Positions 16,204 through 28,487 of a stretch of DNA of 64,000 bases are shown one piece after another. The translations under genes were made by a program, and so were the position numbers. The notes beneath the pieces are model-generated. The model was not told where the DNA came from, searched no databases, and worked only from the letters and a program-made list of their open reading frames with translations. Within the stretch, counting starts at the first letter, position 1; each line of letters begins with the position of its first letter. Source of the DNA: Aureimonas frigidaquae (GTDB lineage Bacteria > Pseudomonadota > Alphaproteobacteria > Rhizobiales > Rhizobiaceae); the NCBI RefSeq assembly GCF_001463905.1, contig NZ_BBWR01000007.1, forward strand, positions 1 through 64,000, in the 5' to 3' direction.

Positions 16204-17127
16204 ATGGACATGTCCGCCTTTCTGGCCGCGCTGACCTTCACCGCCGGCTACAATACGGCTCTTGTGTGCCTTGGCGCCGCGCTGCTCGGCGCGGCGGCGG
16301 GGGGCATCGGTTCCTTCGTCATGCTGCGCAAGCGCGCCTTGATGAGCGATGCGGTCAGCCATGCGACCCTGCCGGGCCTGGTGCTCGCCTTCATCGGCAT
16401 GGCGCTGACCACCGGCGATGGCCGCTTTCTGCCGGGCCTGATGGTCGGCGCGGCGCTGACGGCGTTTCTCGGCCTCTATGCGGTGGACTGGCTCACGCGC
16501 CGCACGCGGTTGCCGGAGGATTCGGCCATCGGCGCCGTCCTGTCCTCCTTCTTCGGCCTCGGCGTCGTGCTTCTGACGGTGGTCCAGTCCCTGGAAACGG
16601 GCGGGCAGGCGGGGCTCGAAGGCTTCCTTCTCGGCTCCACCGCATCCATGCTGCGCAGCGAGGCCATCACCATCGCAGTGGCGGCTGCCGCGACGGGGCT
16701 CGGCGTGATCCTCCTGCGGCGGGCCTTCACCATCGTGTCCTTCGATCCCAACTACGCCGCCAGCATCGGCATTCCCGTCCGACGGACCGATCTTGCCATG
16801 CTGCTCATTCTTCTGCTCGTCACCGTGATCGGCCTGCGCGTGGCGGGGCTCGTGCTCATTGTCGCGCTGACCATCATTCCGCCCGCGACGGCCCGGTTCT
16901 GGACCGACGACGCCGGCCGGATGGCCGTGCTCTCCGCCGCCATCGGCGCAGCTGCCGCCCATGCCGGCGCGGCCCTGTCGGCATCCGGCCCTTCGCTGCC
17001 GACAGGGGCGGTGATCGTGCTGATCAGCTTCGGCGTCTTTGCCCTGTCGCTCGTCGCATCGCCGCGGCGCGGCCTGGTGGCGGCCGCCTTGTCGCGCCGG
17101 TCGGCCCGCAGGAGCGTCGCCCGATGA
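16204..17127 (+). CDS. sitC: Manganese ABC transporter permease SitC
   Basis: Inner-membrane permease of the ABC-3 family, 307 residues, eight or more hydrophobic segments. Conserved blocks MSDAVSHATLPGLVLAF (about residues 46-62) and the cytoplasmic loop SFDPNYAASIGIPVRRTD are visible. The C-terminus carries a basic, Arg-rich tail ending SARRSVAR. It overlaps the next permease by ATGATGA (17124-17127), the arrangement in sitABCD where SitC and SitD form the channel together. Confidence 0.9.
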   Translation: MDMSAFLAALTFTAGYNTALVCLGAALLGAAAGGIGSFVMLRKRALMSDAVSHATLPGLVLAFIGMALTTGDGRFLPGLMVGAALTAFLGLYAVDWLTRRTRLPEDSAIGAVLSSFFGLGVVLLTVVQSLETGGQAGLEGFLLGSTASMLRSEAITIAVAAAATGLGVILLRRAFTIVSFDPNYAASIGIPVRRTDLAMLLILLLVTVIGLRVAGLVLIVALTIIPPATARFWTDDAGRMAVLSAAIGAAAAHAGAALSASGPSLPTGAVIVLISFGVFALSLVASPRRGLVAAALSRRSARRSVAR

Positions 17128-18038
17128 TGGAGGATTTCGTCTTTCTGTCGCTGGCGCCGCTCACCATCGGGCTTCTGGCCGCCGTCAGCTGCGCGCTGGT
17201 CGGCAACTTCCTGGTCCTGCGCCGCCAGGCCCTGGTGGGCGATGCGATCAGCCATGTCGTCCTGCCGGGGATCGTGATGGGCTTCCTCGTCTCGGGCGCG
17301 ACGCACGCCTGGCCCATGCTGCTCGGCGCGGCCGTCGCGGCCGTCCTGTCGGTGCTCCTGATCGAGTTCATCCGCCGCACCGGCACCGTGGACGGCGCGG
17401 CCGCCATGGGCACGGTCTTCACCGCCATGTTCGCGGCCGGTGTTCTTCTGATCGAGCGGAGCGATACGAGCGGTGTTCATCTGGACGTCGAGCACGCGCT
17501 TTATGGCAGCCTGGAGAGCATGATCTGGTTCTCCGGCTATGGCTGGGGCGCACTTCTGGACCCGGCGGCGCTGGTCGACCTGCCGCCCCAGCTTTCACGC
17601 CTCTTCATCATGCTGGCCGTCGTGATCGCCTTTCTGATCGTCTTCTGGCGCAGCCTCGTCATCTCCACCTTCGACCCTGCCTATTCCGTCACCATCGGCG
17701 CGTGGCCCCGTTTGACCGGGTTTCTTCTGGTGATGATCACCGCCGCCGTCGCCGTCACCGCCTTCGAGGCCGTTGGCTCCATCATCGTCATCGCCATGTT
17801 CATCTGTCCGCCGGCGGCGGCACGGCTGATGACGGACCGGATGTCCGGCCAGATCCTGTGGAGCGTCGCCTTCGCTGCCCTGTCCGCGCTGGGCGGTTTC
17901 GTGCTGGCAGCCGAGGCGCCGCTGGCGCTCGGCTGGGGCGCCAGCGTTTCGGCGGCGGGTATGATTGCGACCCTGTCGGGCGTCATCCTGATGGTGTCGG
18001 CGCTGTTCGGCCCTCGGCGGCTCGGAGTGCGTGGCTGA
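17124..18038 (+). CDS. sitD: Manganese ABC transporter permease SitD
   Basis: Second ABC-3 permease, 304 residues. Two adjacent ATGs (17124 and 17127) can start it, the first overlapping the sitC stop. Conserved VGDAISHVVLPGIVMGFL (about residues 38-55) and STFDPAYSVTIGAWPRL are visible, then the ALEAVGSIIVIAMFICPPAAARL-like segment near residue 220. It completes the importer. Its stop is four bases from the stop of the convergent phosphatase gene, leaving no room for a terminator between them. Confidence 0.9.
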   Translation: MMEDFVFLSLAPLTIGLLAAVSCALVGNFLVLRRQALVGDAISHVVLPGIVMGFLVSGATHAWPMLLGAAVAAVLSVLLIEFIRRTGTVDGAAAMGTVFTAMFAAGVLLIERSDTSGVHLDVEHALYGSLESMIWFSGYGWGALLDPAALVDLPPQLSRLFIMLAVVIAFLIVFWRSLVISTFDPAYSVTIGAWPRLTGFLLVMITAAVAVTAFEAVGSIIVIAMFICPPAAARLMTDRMSGQILWSVAFAALSALGGFVLAAEAPLALGWGASVSAAGMIATLSGVILMVSALFGPRRLGVRG

Positions 18039-18042
18039 GCCT

Positions 18043-18591
18043 TCAGTTGCGTGCGCTGAGCACGGGCGCCAGCCGGGCGAAACTGATGTCCATCGCGTAG
18101 GCCTTCGACAGAAGCGGGACCGCGATGTGACCGTGACGCAAAGAGAGGGCTTGCGCCGCTTCTTCCTTGGGTTGCCCTGCTATGGCGTGCAGGTACATCG
18201 CCACCGCAAAGCCCGTGCGATCCGCACCCGAACGGCAATGGATGAGGATCGGCCGCTCCGCCATCCGCATCAGCGCCAAAAGATCGCGCATCTGATCCTC
18301 GGTGATCTCGGTCCGGGCGGAGATGGGGTAGTCGATCAGGGCGATACCCTCCTGCGCCGCCGCCGCAGCCTCTCCCTCATAGGCAAGGCTGGAGCGGGCG
18401 CCGCGCAGGTTGATCACGGTGCGGATACCGTACCGTTCTGCATAGGTGTGGATATCCTCGCCCGTCGGCTGGCCGGATCGGTAAAGTTCACCCGGCAGCA
18501 CCTCGGCGAAATTGTTGTTGAGCGTGACGTAACCGGCCCAGCCGGACGCGACGCCCACGAGGGTCAGAACTACGTACAGGAATGTGCGCAT
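18043..18591 (-). CDS. Dual-specificity / tyrosine phosphatase-like protein
   Basis: Protein of 182 residues with the cysteine-phosphatase signature HCRSGADRTG (about residues 117-126: nucleophile Cys, phosphate-binding Arg). An N-terminal hydrophobic segment (about residues 3-22) suggests a membrane anchor or signal peptide, so the catalytic domain may sit in the periplasm. Other blocks are LYRSGQPTGEDIHTY, IRTVINLRG and a general-acid region YPISARTEITEDQ. This layout resembles bacterial PTP/DSP family proteins such as DSPc-like hydrolases. Substrate unknown. It is convergent with sitD. Confidence 0.8.
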   Translation of the reverse strand: MRTFLYVVLTLVGVASGWAGYVTLNNNFAEVLPGELYRSGQPTGEDIHTYAERYGIRTVINLRGARSSLAYEGEAAAAAQEGIALIDYPISARTEITEDQMRDLLALMRMAERPILIHCRSGADRTGFAVAMYLHAIAGQPKEEAAQALSLRHGHIAVPLLSKAYAMDISFARLAPVLSARN

Positions 18592-18647
18592 GGGCCCCGC
18601 CGGCGATAATCAGCCATCGGCAACACCATACAGAAAACATACAAATG

Positions 18648-18872
18648 TTAAATGATATCCATTGTGAAAATTTTGCGACTGTTTTGTTGGTGGATCGTAT
18701 CGAGCGGTTTGTCGGCCTCCTGCTGCCGGGCGGGCAGGGCTGCCATGACGGCCTGTCGGTCTTGCGCCGCCATCGAGGCCCAGGAGGCGATCTCTGCCAG
18801 CGTTCGGTGGCATCCGACGCACAGGCCCGTGCGAGAATCGATGTGACAGATGTTGCGGCAGGGTGATTCCAT
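18648..18872 (-). CDS. DUF1289 protein, 74 aa
   Basis: Small cysteine-containing protein starting MESPCRNICHIDSRTGLCVG. The Cys pattern (residues 5, 9, 18, 21) and following HRTLAEIASWASM are the DUF1289 (YdhL-like) signature; the cysteines probably bind metal or an Fe-S cluster. The minus-strand frame continues far upstream through metH, but the ATG at 18870-18872 with CCAGGTCAT before it gives the normal family length. It lies 105 bases from the divergent metH start, sharing its control region. The tail (residues 45-74) is not conserved and ends TMDII. Confidence 0.7.
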   Translation of the reverse strand: MESPCRNICHIDSRTGLCVGCHRTLAEIASWASMAAQDRQAVMAALPARQQEADKPLDTIHQQNSRKIFTMDII

Positions 18873-18930
18873 ATGACCTGGATAGCATGGCGCGCCGGCC
18901 CGCCACACATCGGCGCAGTCCGCCTTCTCA

Positions 18931-18954
18931 TTATATAAGGATTGGTTTATATAA
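18931..18954 (+). promoter_or_regulatory. Paired TTATATAA boxes in the metH promoter
   Basis: Two identical self-palindromic octamers, TTATATAA at 18931-18938 and 18947-18954, lie 16 bases centre to centre, 24 bases before the metH start, in an AT-rich patch inside GC-rich DNA. One may be the -10 element; the pair could be an operator for a methionine-cycle regulator (SahR or MetR/SamR class), but I cannot match a published consensus. Confidence 0.4.
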
Positions 18955-18977
18955 GCCGGACAGCAGGGAGACTCCGC

Positions 18978-22736
<3,759 letters not shown>

Positions 22737-22797
22737 CACGTCTGGTCAGGCCAAACGCCTTCAGCTAGAAGCCACGGGTCAGGTTTCGGGAGGTCAT

Positions 22798-23730
22798 ATG
22801 GCAAGCGGCACGAAGACGGTCCTGTCGATCGGCGAATGCATGATCGAGCTGTCGCCGACGGGGGAGGGAACGTTCCGCCAGGGTTTTGCCGGCGATACGT
22901 TCAACACGGCCTGGTACCTGCGGAGGCTGCTTCCGGCCGACCGGGACGTGGCCTATTTCACCAATGTGGGCGATGACCCGCTGTCCCAGCGCATGGTCGA
23001 GTTCATCGCGGCTGCCGGCGTGTCGACGGAGCATGTTCGAGCGCTGCCCGGCCGCAATGCCGGCCTGTACCTCATCACGCTGGACGGGCATGAGCGCAGC
23101 TTCTCCTACTGGCGGGAAACCGCGGCAGCACGCGCCCTGGCCGACGATGAAGCACGGCTTTCCGCCGCGTTGGACGCGGCCGACCTTATCTATTTTTCCG
23201 GCATCACCTTGGCGATCCTGCCGGAGGAGCGTCGCGCCGCCTTTCTGAAGCAGGTTGCGGCGGCCCGCGCGGCCGGCAAGACCGTGGCCTTCGACCCCAA
23301 TATCCGCGACCGGCTCTGGCCCGGCCGCGCCGCCTGCGCGCAGGCCATCGAGACCGGCGCGGAAACCGCCACCATCTGCCTGCCGAGCTTCGACGACGAA
23401 AAGCGCATCTTCGCAGATGCCGACGCTGCGGCCACGGCCGCGCGCTACGCCGCGCTCGGCTGCGCGGAAATCGTCGTCAAGGATGGCGGCGGCGACGCCC
23501 TGCTTCTGACCGAGGGCATGGCGGAGCCTGTCATCCTGCCTGCGCTGAAGGTCGAGCGGCCGGTGGATACGACGGGCGCCGGCGATTCCTTTGGCGCCGG
23601 GTACCTTGCCGCGCGCCTGGCCGGGCGGGACCCGCAGGCCGCCGTCGCGGTTGCACATCGGACGGCTTCCCGGGTTATCCAGGGTTATGGCGGGCTCGTC
23701 GAGATCGACACTCTTGCGAAATTGGCCTGA
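22798..23730 (+). CDS. kdgK: 2-keto-3-deoxygluconate kinase-like PfkB sugar kinase
   Basis: PfkB/ribokinase-family kinase of 310 residues. ATG 22798 follows GGGAGGTC. The N-terminus [13 protein letters not shown] is characteristic of KDG kinases, with [15 protein letters not shown] for sugar binding, [10 protein letters not shown] in the middle and the catalytic loop [14 protein letters not shown] (about 257-270). KDG kinases phosphorylate the 6-OH of 2-keto-3-deoxygluconate. It is followed by a FucD-like dehydratase 88 bases later, suggesting a joint sugar-acid pathway. Another 6-OH keto-deoxy acid could be the substrate. Confidence 0.85.
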   Translation: MASGTKTVLSIGECMIELSPTGEGTFRQGFAGDTFNTAWYLRRLLPADRDVAYFTNVGDDPLSQRMVEFIAAAGVSTEHVRALPGRNAGLYLITLDGHERSFSYWRETAAARALADDEARLSAALDAADLIYFSGITLAILPEERRAAFLKQVAAARAAGKTVAFDPNIRDRLWPGRAACAQAIETGAETATICLPSFDDEKRIFADADAAATAARYAALGCAEIVVKDGGGDALLLTEGMAEPVILPALKVERPVDTTGAGDSFGAGYLAARLAGRDPQAAVAVAHRTASRVIQGYGGLVEIDTLAKLA

Positions 23731-23818
23731 CCAATATACGAGCGTTCGACAAAGGGTGTGCGAGGCCGGTGCGGGATGCGCCGCCTCCGGCCCGGCGCGT
23801 TCCAGGGAGGTCAGGCCA

Positions 23819-25099
23819 ATGTCGCCCATCATCACAGGTTTCCGTACCCATGATATCCGGTTCCCGACCTCGCAGGGGCTCGACGGCTCGGATGCGATGA
23901 ATCCGGATCCGGATTACTCCGCCGCCTATGTCGTCCTGGAGACGGACCGGCCGGACCTTGCCGGCCACGGGCTGACCTTCACGATCGGCCGCGGCAACGA
24001 TATCGTGGCACGGGCCATCGAGGCCGTTGCCGCGCGGCTTGTCGGCCGCAGCCTGTCGGAGATGACGGCGGATATGGGCGCCTTCTGGCGCTTCGTCACC
24101 GGTGACAGCCAGCTGCGCTGGCTGGGGCCCGACAAGGGCGTGATGCACCTGGCCACCGGGGCCGTCGTCAACGCCGTCTGGGACCTGTGGGCAAAGGTCG
24201 AGGGCAAGCCCGTCTGGCAGCTCGTGGCGGATATGAGCGTGGACGAGGTGCTCTCCCTCATCGACTTCCGTTACCTGACCAACGCCCTGACGCGCGACGA
24301 GGCCCGCGCCATACTGGAAGCCGCGCTTGCGGGTGCGGCCGAGCGGCGGGACGTTCTGGCAGCCAGGGGCTACCCCACCTACACGACCTCCGCCGGCTGG
24401 CTCGGCTATAGCGACGACAAGATGCGCCGCCTGTGCCGGGAAGGGATGGCGGTCGGCTGGACGCACTTTAAGCTGAAGGTGGGGCGCGACCTTCAGGACG
24501 ATATCCGCCGCTGCCGCATCGTGCGCGAGGAGATCGGCCCCGACCGCGTCCTGATGATCGATGCCAACCAGGTCTGGGAGGTGGGCGAAGCGATCGAATG
24601 GGTGAATGCGCTGGCCGAGTTCCGGCCCTGGTTCATCGAGGAGCCGACATCCCCGGACGATATTCTCGGCCATGGGCAGATCAAGGCGGGTGTGCACCCC
24701 GTCAAGGTCGCCACCGGGGAGATGTGCCAGAACCGCATCCTCTTCAAGCAGTTCCTGCAGGCGGACGCGATCGACGTGGTGCAGATCGACGCGGCACGTG
24801 TTGGCGGCCTGAACGAGAATATCGCGATCATGCTGATGGCGGCCAAATACGGCAAGCCGGTCTGCCCGCATGCCGGGGGCGTCGGCCTGTGCGAATATGT
24901 CCAGCATCTTTCGATGATCGACTATCTGGTCATTTCCGGAACGATGGACGGCCGCGTGGCCGAGTATGTCGACCATCTGCATGAGCATTTCGTCTACCCC
25001 TGCGACGTGCGCGACGGGCGCTACATGCCACCCCGGGCGGCGGGCTTCTCCATCGAGATGAAGCCGGCTTCCATCGACGCGCATCTTCATCGCGGCTGA
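23819..25099 (+). CDS. L-fuconate dehydratase-like enolase-superfamily enzyme
   Basis: Mandelate-racemase-subgroup dehydratase, 426 residues. ATG 23819 follows AGGGAGGTC. Signature blocks match L-fuconate dehydratase closely: [13 protein letters not shown] (about 188-200), catalytic Lys in KLKVG (about 218-222), metal ligands in MIDAN (about 247), [16 protein letters not shown] (about 271) and ATGEMCQNR (about 298), [13 protein letters not shown] and catalytic His in PHAGGVGL (about 351). The characterised Xanthomonas enzyme dehydrates L-fuconate but also L-galactonate, D-altronate and D-arabinonate. A neighbouring KDG kinase argues for a substrate that keeps its 6-OH, which fuconate does not. 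Confidence 0.85.
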   Translation: MSPIITGFRTHDIRFPTSQGLDGSDAMNPDPDYSAAYVVLETDRPDLAGHGLTFTIGRGNDIVARAIEAVAARLVGRSLSEMTADMGAFWRFVTGDSQLRWLGPDKGVMHLATGAVVNAVWDLWAKVEGKPVWQLVADMSVDEVLSLIDFRYLTNALTRDEARAILEAALAGAAERRDVLAARGYPTYTTSAGWLGYSDDKMRRLCREGMAVGWTHFKLKVGRDLQDDIRRCRIVREEIGPDRVLMIDANQVWEVGEAIEWVNALAEFRPWFIEEPTSPDDILGHGQIKAGVHPVKVATGEMCQNRILFKQFLQADAIDVVQIDAARVGGLNENIAIMLMAAKYGKPVCPHAGGVGLCEYVQHLSMIDYLVISGTMDGRVAEYVDHLHEHFVYPCDVRDGRYMPPRAAGFSIEMKPASIDAHLHRG

Positions 25100-25194
25100 C
25101 GCAAGGGTTTTCGATCTTCCGTTTGCCGGTTTGCTGGCATAGACCACTGTCCCGGGCCTGGCCGATGACGGCCGGCCCGGCGGGGGCAGGGCGG

Positions 25195-26616
25195 ATGGAC
25201 GCGACGGCGCAGAAGCTTGAAAGACTGGTGGACCGCCTGGGCGCCGGTGCGGTGCTGACGGAACATGGCGACATGATCCGCTACCTTCGCGACTGGCCGG
25301 GCGACGTGGAAGGCCGCGCTTTGGCAGTCCTGCGCCCGGATACGACGCAGGCTGTCGCGCAGGCGGTGCGTCTCTGTGCGGAACTGGGGCTCGGCATCGT
25401 CCCGCAGGGTGGCAATACGGGCCTGACAGAGGCCGGTACGCCGCAAGGGCGGGATCAGGTCGTGATCAGCCTGGAGCGCCTGAACCGGATCCGCAGCATG
25501 TCGCCCGACGATTTTGCCGCCGTCGTGGAGGCAGGCTGCGTGCTCGAGACGCTGAAGGCGGCCGTCGATGCCGCAGACCGCTATTTTCCGCTGGCGCTCG
25601 GCGCTCAAGGCTCCTGCCAGATCGGCGGCAATGTCAGCACCAATGCCGGTGGCATCAACGTGCTGCGCTACGGCATGACGCGCGATCTGATCCTGGGGCT
25701 CGAGGTCGTCCTGGCCGACGGCACCATCTGGGACGGGCTGTCCGTCCTGCGCAAGGACAATCGCGGCATCGACCTGAAGCAGCTCTTCATCGGCGCCGAA
25801 GGCACGCTCGGCATCGTGACGGCCGTCGCCATCAAGCTCCTGCCGCGGCCCGAACATGTCGAGACGGCGCTGGTGGCCCTGCCGAGCGTGGGCGATGTGA
25901 TGGCCCTCTACCGCCGCGCCAGGCCCGCCTGTTGCGACCTGATCAGCGCCTTCGAGTTGATGCGCCCGGAGGCCCTGGCCTTCGCGCGGGATGCCTATCC
26001 CGACCTTGCCTATCCGATTCCGCCCGATTACCCGGCCTATGCCTTGATGGAACTGACGGCCAGCGGGCCGATCGATCTGCGCGCTATCCTGGACGCCTTC
26101 CTGGAGGCAGAAATGGAGGCCGGCACGGTGCTGGACGGCGTGGTCGCCGCATCGCGCCAGCAGGCGCTGAACCTCTGGAAGATCCGCGAGGGCATGAACG
26201 AGGGCCAGGCCCTGCGCGGCATGCATCTGCGCACCGACATATCGGTTCCGCTGTCGCGCGTGGCCGACTACATCGCCGAGGCGTCAGAGGCCATCGCCGC
26301 GGCATTGCCGCAGTGCGACTGCGCGGCCTATGGCCATGTGGGCGATGGCAATATCCACTTCAACGTCCTGCCGCCGCGCGGCACGGAGCGCGCCGCGGCG
26401 CTGGCGATAATGGCTGAGGCCAAGTCCATCCTCTACGCCATCCTCGACCGCTTCGACGGCAGCATCAGCGCCGAACACGGCATCGGACGCGCCAAGAAGG
26501 CCGATTTCACCAAGCGTCTCGAACCGGCACAGGCGGGAATGCTGATCGCCATCAAACAGGCGCTCGACCCGCAATGGCGGATGAATCCCGGCAGTCAGCT
26601 CGACCGGCCCCAATGA
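25195..26616 (+). CDS. FAD-linked 2-hydroxyacid dehydrogenase (GlcD/D2HGDH family)
   Basis: VAO/PCMH-fold flavoprotein of 473 residues. ATG 25195 with GCAGGGCGG upstream is preferred over the longer frame. FAD-binding blocks PQGGNTGLTEAGTP (about 69-82) and GSCQIGGNVSTNAGGINVLRYG (seen at about 138-159) precede GAEGTLGIVT (about 200). C-terminal metal/substrate motifs GHVGDGNIHFN (about 380-390) and EHGIGRAKK (about 426) are those of D-lactate, glycolate and D-2-hydroxyglutarate dehydrogenases. It passes electrons to quinone or ETF. The precise 2-hydroxyacid is not predictable. It overlaps or nearly touches the next dehydrogenase, so the two are probably co-expressed. Confidence 0.85.
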   Translation: MDATAQKLERLVDRLGAGAVLTEHGDMIRYLRDWPGDVEGRALAVLRPDTTQAVAQAVRLCAELGLGIVPQGGNTGLTEAGTPQGRDQVVISLERLNRIRSMSPDDFAAVVEAGCVLETLKAAVDAADRYFPLALGAQGSCQIGGNVSTNAGGINVLRYGMTRDLILGLEVVLADGTIWDGLSVLRKDNRGIDLKQLFIGAEGTLGIVTAVAIKLLPRPEHVETALVALPSVGDVMALYRRARPACCDLISAFELMRPEALAFARDAYPDLAYPIPPDYPAYALMELTASGPIDLRAILDAFLEAEMEAGTVLDGVVAASRQQALNLWKIREGMNEGQALRGMHLRTDISVPLSRVADYIAEASEAIAAALPQCDCAAYGHVGDGNIHFNVLPPRGTERAAALAIMAEAKSILYAILDRFDGSISAEHGIGRAKKADFTKRLEPAQAGMLIAIKQALDPQWRMNPGSQLDRPQ

Positions 26617-26636
26617 ACAGCAAGGAAAAGGTGGGA

Positions 26637-27665
26637 ATGATGGCAGAGGTAGTGTTGACGCCGGCGGATGTGCTCGAGCAACGCGTCCACGCCGCGCTTC
26701 TGGACGCAGGCGCCGATGCACCGTCGGCGGATGCCGCCACGCGGGCGATGATGCATGCCTCGCGCCTGGGCGTGGACAGCCACGGCGTCCGGCTGACGCC
26801 GCATTACGCGCGCGTCCTGCGGGGCGGGCGCGTCAACGGGCGGCCGGACATGACCGTGCGGGAGACATCACCCGTCTCCTTTGCGCTGGATGCCGATAAC
26901 GGGCTCGGCCATCTGGCCGCCTACAAGGCGGTGGATGTCGCCACCGATGCGGCCTGTCGCATGGGAATCGCGGCGGTGGGCGTGCACCGTTCCTCGCATT
27001 TCGGACCGGCAGGCGCCTATGCCATGGCCGGCCAGGAAAAGGGTTGCATCACCATTTGCGTCGCCAACAGCGATAGCATCGTGGCGCTCTTCAACGGTGC
27101 GGAACGCTTTCACGGCACCAATCCCCTGGCCATCGGCATTCCCGTGCCGGGCGAAAAGCCCTGGCTCCTCGACATGGCGACATCCTCGGTGCCGATGAAC
27201 CGGGTGCTCCTGTACCGGGTGCTCGGCATCCAACTGCCCGAAGGCGTGGCGGCCGATCTGTCCGGAACGCCGACCCTCCATGCGCCGGAGGCGGAGATGC
27301 TCATGCCGCTGGGCGGCGCGGATTTCGGCTTCAAGGGCGCGGCGCTGGCCGGTTTCATCGCCATCATGTCGAGCGTCGTCAGCGGCGCTGTCGCCGACCC
27401 CTTCCTGCCGGAAATGGCTGGGGACGAAGTCTCGACGCCGCGCAATATCGGCCACTTCCTGATCGCCATCCATCCGTCCTTCTTCGGCGGGGCGGCCAGC
27501 TACGAAGCGTCGATCAAAGCCTACCTCGCCGCCCTGCGCGGGGCCCGCGCGCGTGACGGCGGCGTCATGGCGCCGGGCGACCGCGAATGGCTGGTGGAAA
27601 TCGAGCGCGCGCGCGACGGCATCCCGGTCGATCCGGAAACGGCGGCCTTCCTCGGCCTCGCCTGA
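26637..27665 (+). CDS. Ldh2-type malate/L-lactate/ureidoglycolate dehydrogenase
   Basis: NAD(P)-dependent oxidoreductase of the Ldh2 family, about 342 residues, structurally unrelated to classical lactate dehydrogenases. Family blocks: DSHGVRLTPHYARVLRGGRV (near residues 46-65), VHRSSHFGPAGAYA with the catalytic His, FHGTNPLAIGIP, LLDMATSSV and GGADFGFKGAALA. Start choice: ATG 26637 has AAGGAAAAGG upstream; ATG 26613, overlapping the previous stop, is also possible. Members act on malate, L-lactate, ureidoglycolate, 2,3-diketo-L-gulonate or delta1-piperideine carboxylate; context (sugar-acid genes) fits a keto/hydroxyacid. Confidence 0.82.
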   Translation: MMAEVVLTPADVLEQRVHAALLDAGADAPSADAATRAMMHASRLGVDSHGVRLTPHYARVLRGGRVNGRPDMTVRETSPVSFALDADNGLGHLAAYKAVDVATDAACRMGIAAVGVHRSSHFGPAGAYAMAGQEKGCITICVANSDSIVALFNGAERFHGTNPLAIGIPVPGEKPWLLDMATSSVPMNRVLLYRVLGIQLPEGVAADLSGTPTLHAPEAEMLMPLGGADFGFKGAALAGFIAIMSSVVSGAVADPFLPEMAGDEVSTPRNIGHFLIAIHPSFFGGAASYEASIKAYLAALRGARARDGGVMAPGDREWLVEIERARDGIPVDPETAAFLGLA

Positions 27666-27687
27666 GCGCGGCGGCAACGCAAGCCTT

Positions 27688-27708
27688 GCCCGCGCCACCG
27701 GCGCGGGC
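27688..27708. terminator. Hairpin between convergent genes
   Basis: A perfect 9-bp stem (GCCCGCGCC at 27688-27696 with 27700-27708, loop ACC) lies between the stops of the Ldh2-type gene and rpe. No T-tract on either side; a bidirectional transcription barrier is plausible. Confidence 0.45.
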
Positions 27709-27717
27709 TCGGGCCGC

Positions 27718-28386
27718 TCAGGCGGGTTGCGTCACCGAGGCGCGGATCGCGTCCATATTGGCGCGGTAGTTCGCCTCGGTGCCGCCCTTGAAGATGGACG
27801 AGCCGGCCACCAGGACATTGGCGCCAGCCGCAGTGACAAGCGGGGCCGTCTGCGGGGTGATGCCGCCATCGACCTCGATCTGGATGGGGCGGTCCCCGAT
27901 CATCGCCTTCACGCGCCGGATCTTGTCCAGGACCGAGGGGATGAAGGCCTGCCCGCCGAAACCGGGATTGACCGTCATCAGGAGCACCAGATCCAGCCGG
28001 TCCATCACGTAGCGGATCGTCTCTTCCGACGTGGAGGGGTTGAGGGCGACGCCGGCCTTCTTGCCGAGCGCCCGGATGGCCTGGAGCGAGCGGTCGAGAT
28101 GCCGGGTGGCCTCGGCATGGACGGTGATGTAATCGGCCCCGGCCTCTGCGAAGGCTTCGAGATAGGGGTCGCACGGCTCGATCATCAGATGGCAGTCGAA
28201 GATCTTGCCCGTGGTGTGGCGCACGGCCTTCACGATGGGCGGGCCGAAGGTGATGTTGGGCACGAAATGCCCGTCCATCACGTCGAGATGGATCCAGTCG
28301 GCCCCCGCAGTATCGACGGCCACGATCTCATCGCCCAGCCGCGAAAAATCGGCGGACAGGATCGACGGTGCGATGATGAGCGTCAT
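27718..28386 (-). CDS. rpe: Ribulose-phosphate 3-epimerase
   Basis: Interconverts ribulose-5-phosphate and xylulose-5-phosphate in the pentose-phosphate/Calvin pathways. At 222 residues it has the usual length. TIM-barrel signatures in order: [15 protein letters not shown] (catalytic region, residues 6-20), [15 protein letters not shown] (about 31-45, metal His and Asp), DCHLMIE (about 63), [11 protein letters not shown] (about 140-150) and EVDGGIT (about 173-178, catalytic Asp). ATG at 28386 with GGGAACACGCC upstream. It is convergent with the sugar-acid operon. Confidence 0.95.
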   Translation of the reverse strand: MTLIIAPSILSADFSRLGDEIVAVDTAGADWIHLDVMDGHFVPNITFGPPIVKAVRHTTGKIFDCHLMIEPCDPYLEAFAEAGADYITVHAEATRHLDRSLQAIRALGKKAGVALNPSTSEETIRYVMDRLDLVLLMTVNPGFGGQAFIPSVLDKIRRVKAMIGDRPIQIEVDGGITPQTAPLVTAAGANVLVAGSSIFKGGTEANYRANMDAIRASVTQPA

Positions 28387-28487
28387 GGCGTGTTCCCTTC
28401 ATGGTCCGGCTTTGCCGCCGGCATGCTGGCCGCGGCGATCTCGCCGGCTTCGATCCGCGATAGGGCAGCCCGTGTCAACGGGCGGCC

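Noticed and set aside
15825-18038. A 737-codon plus-strand frame running into sitD.
   Set aside because: Only the part from 17124 encodes a permease; the upstream part is out of frame with sitB and sitC and Arg-rich, as expected of a shadow.
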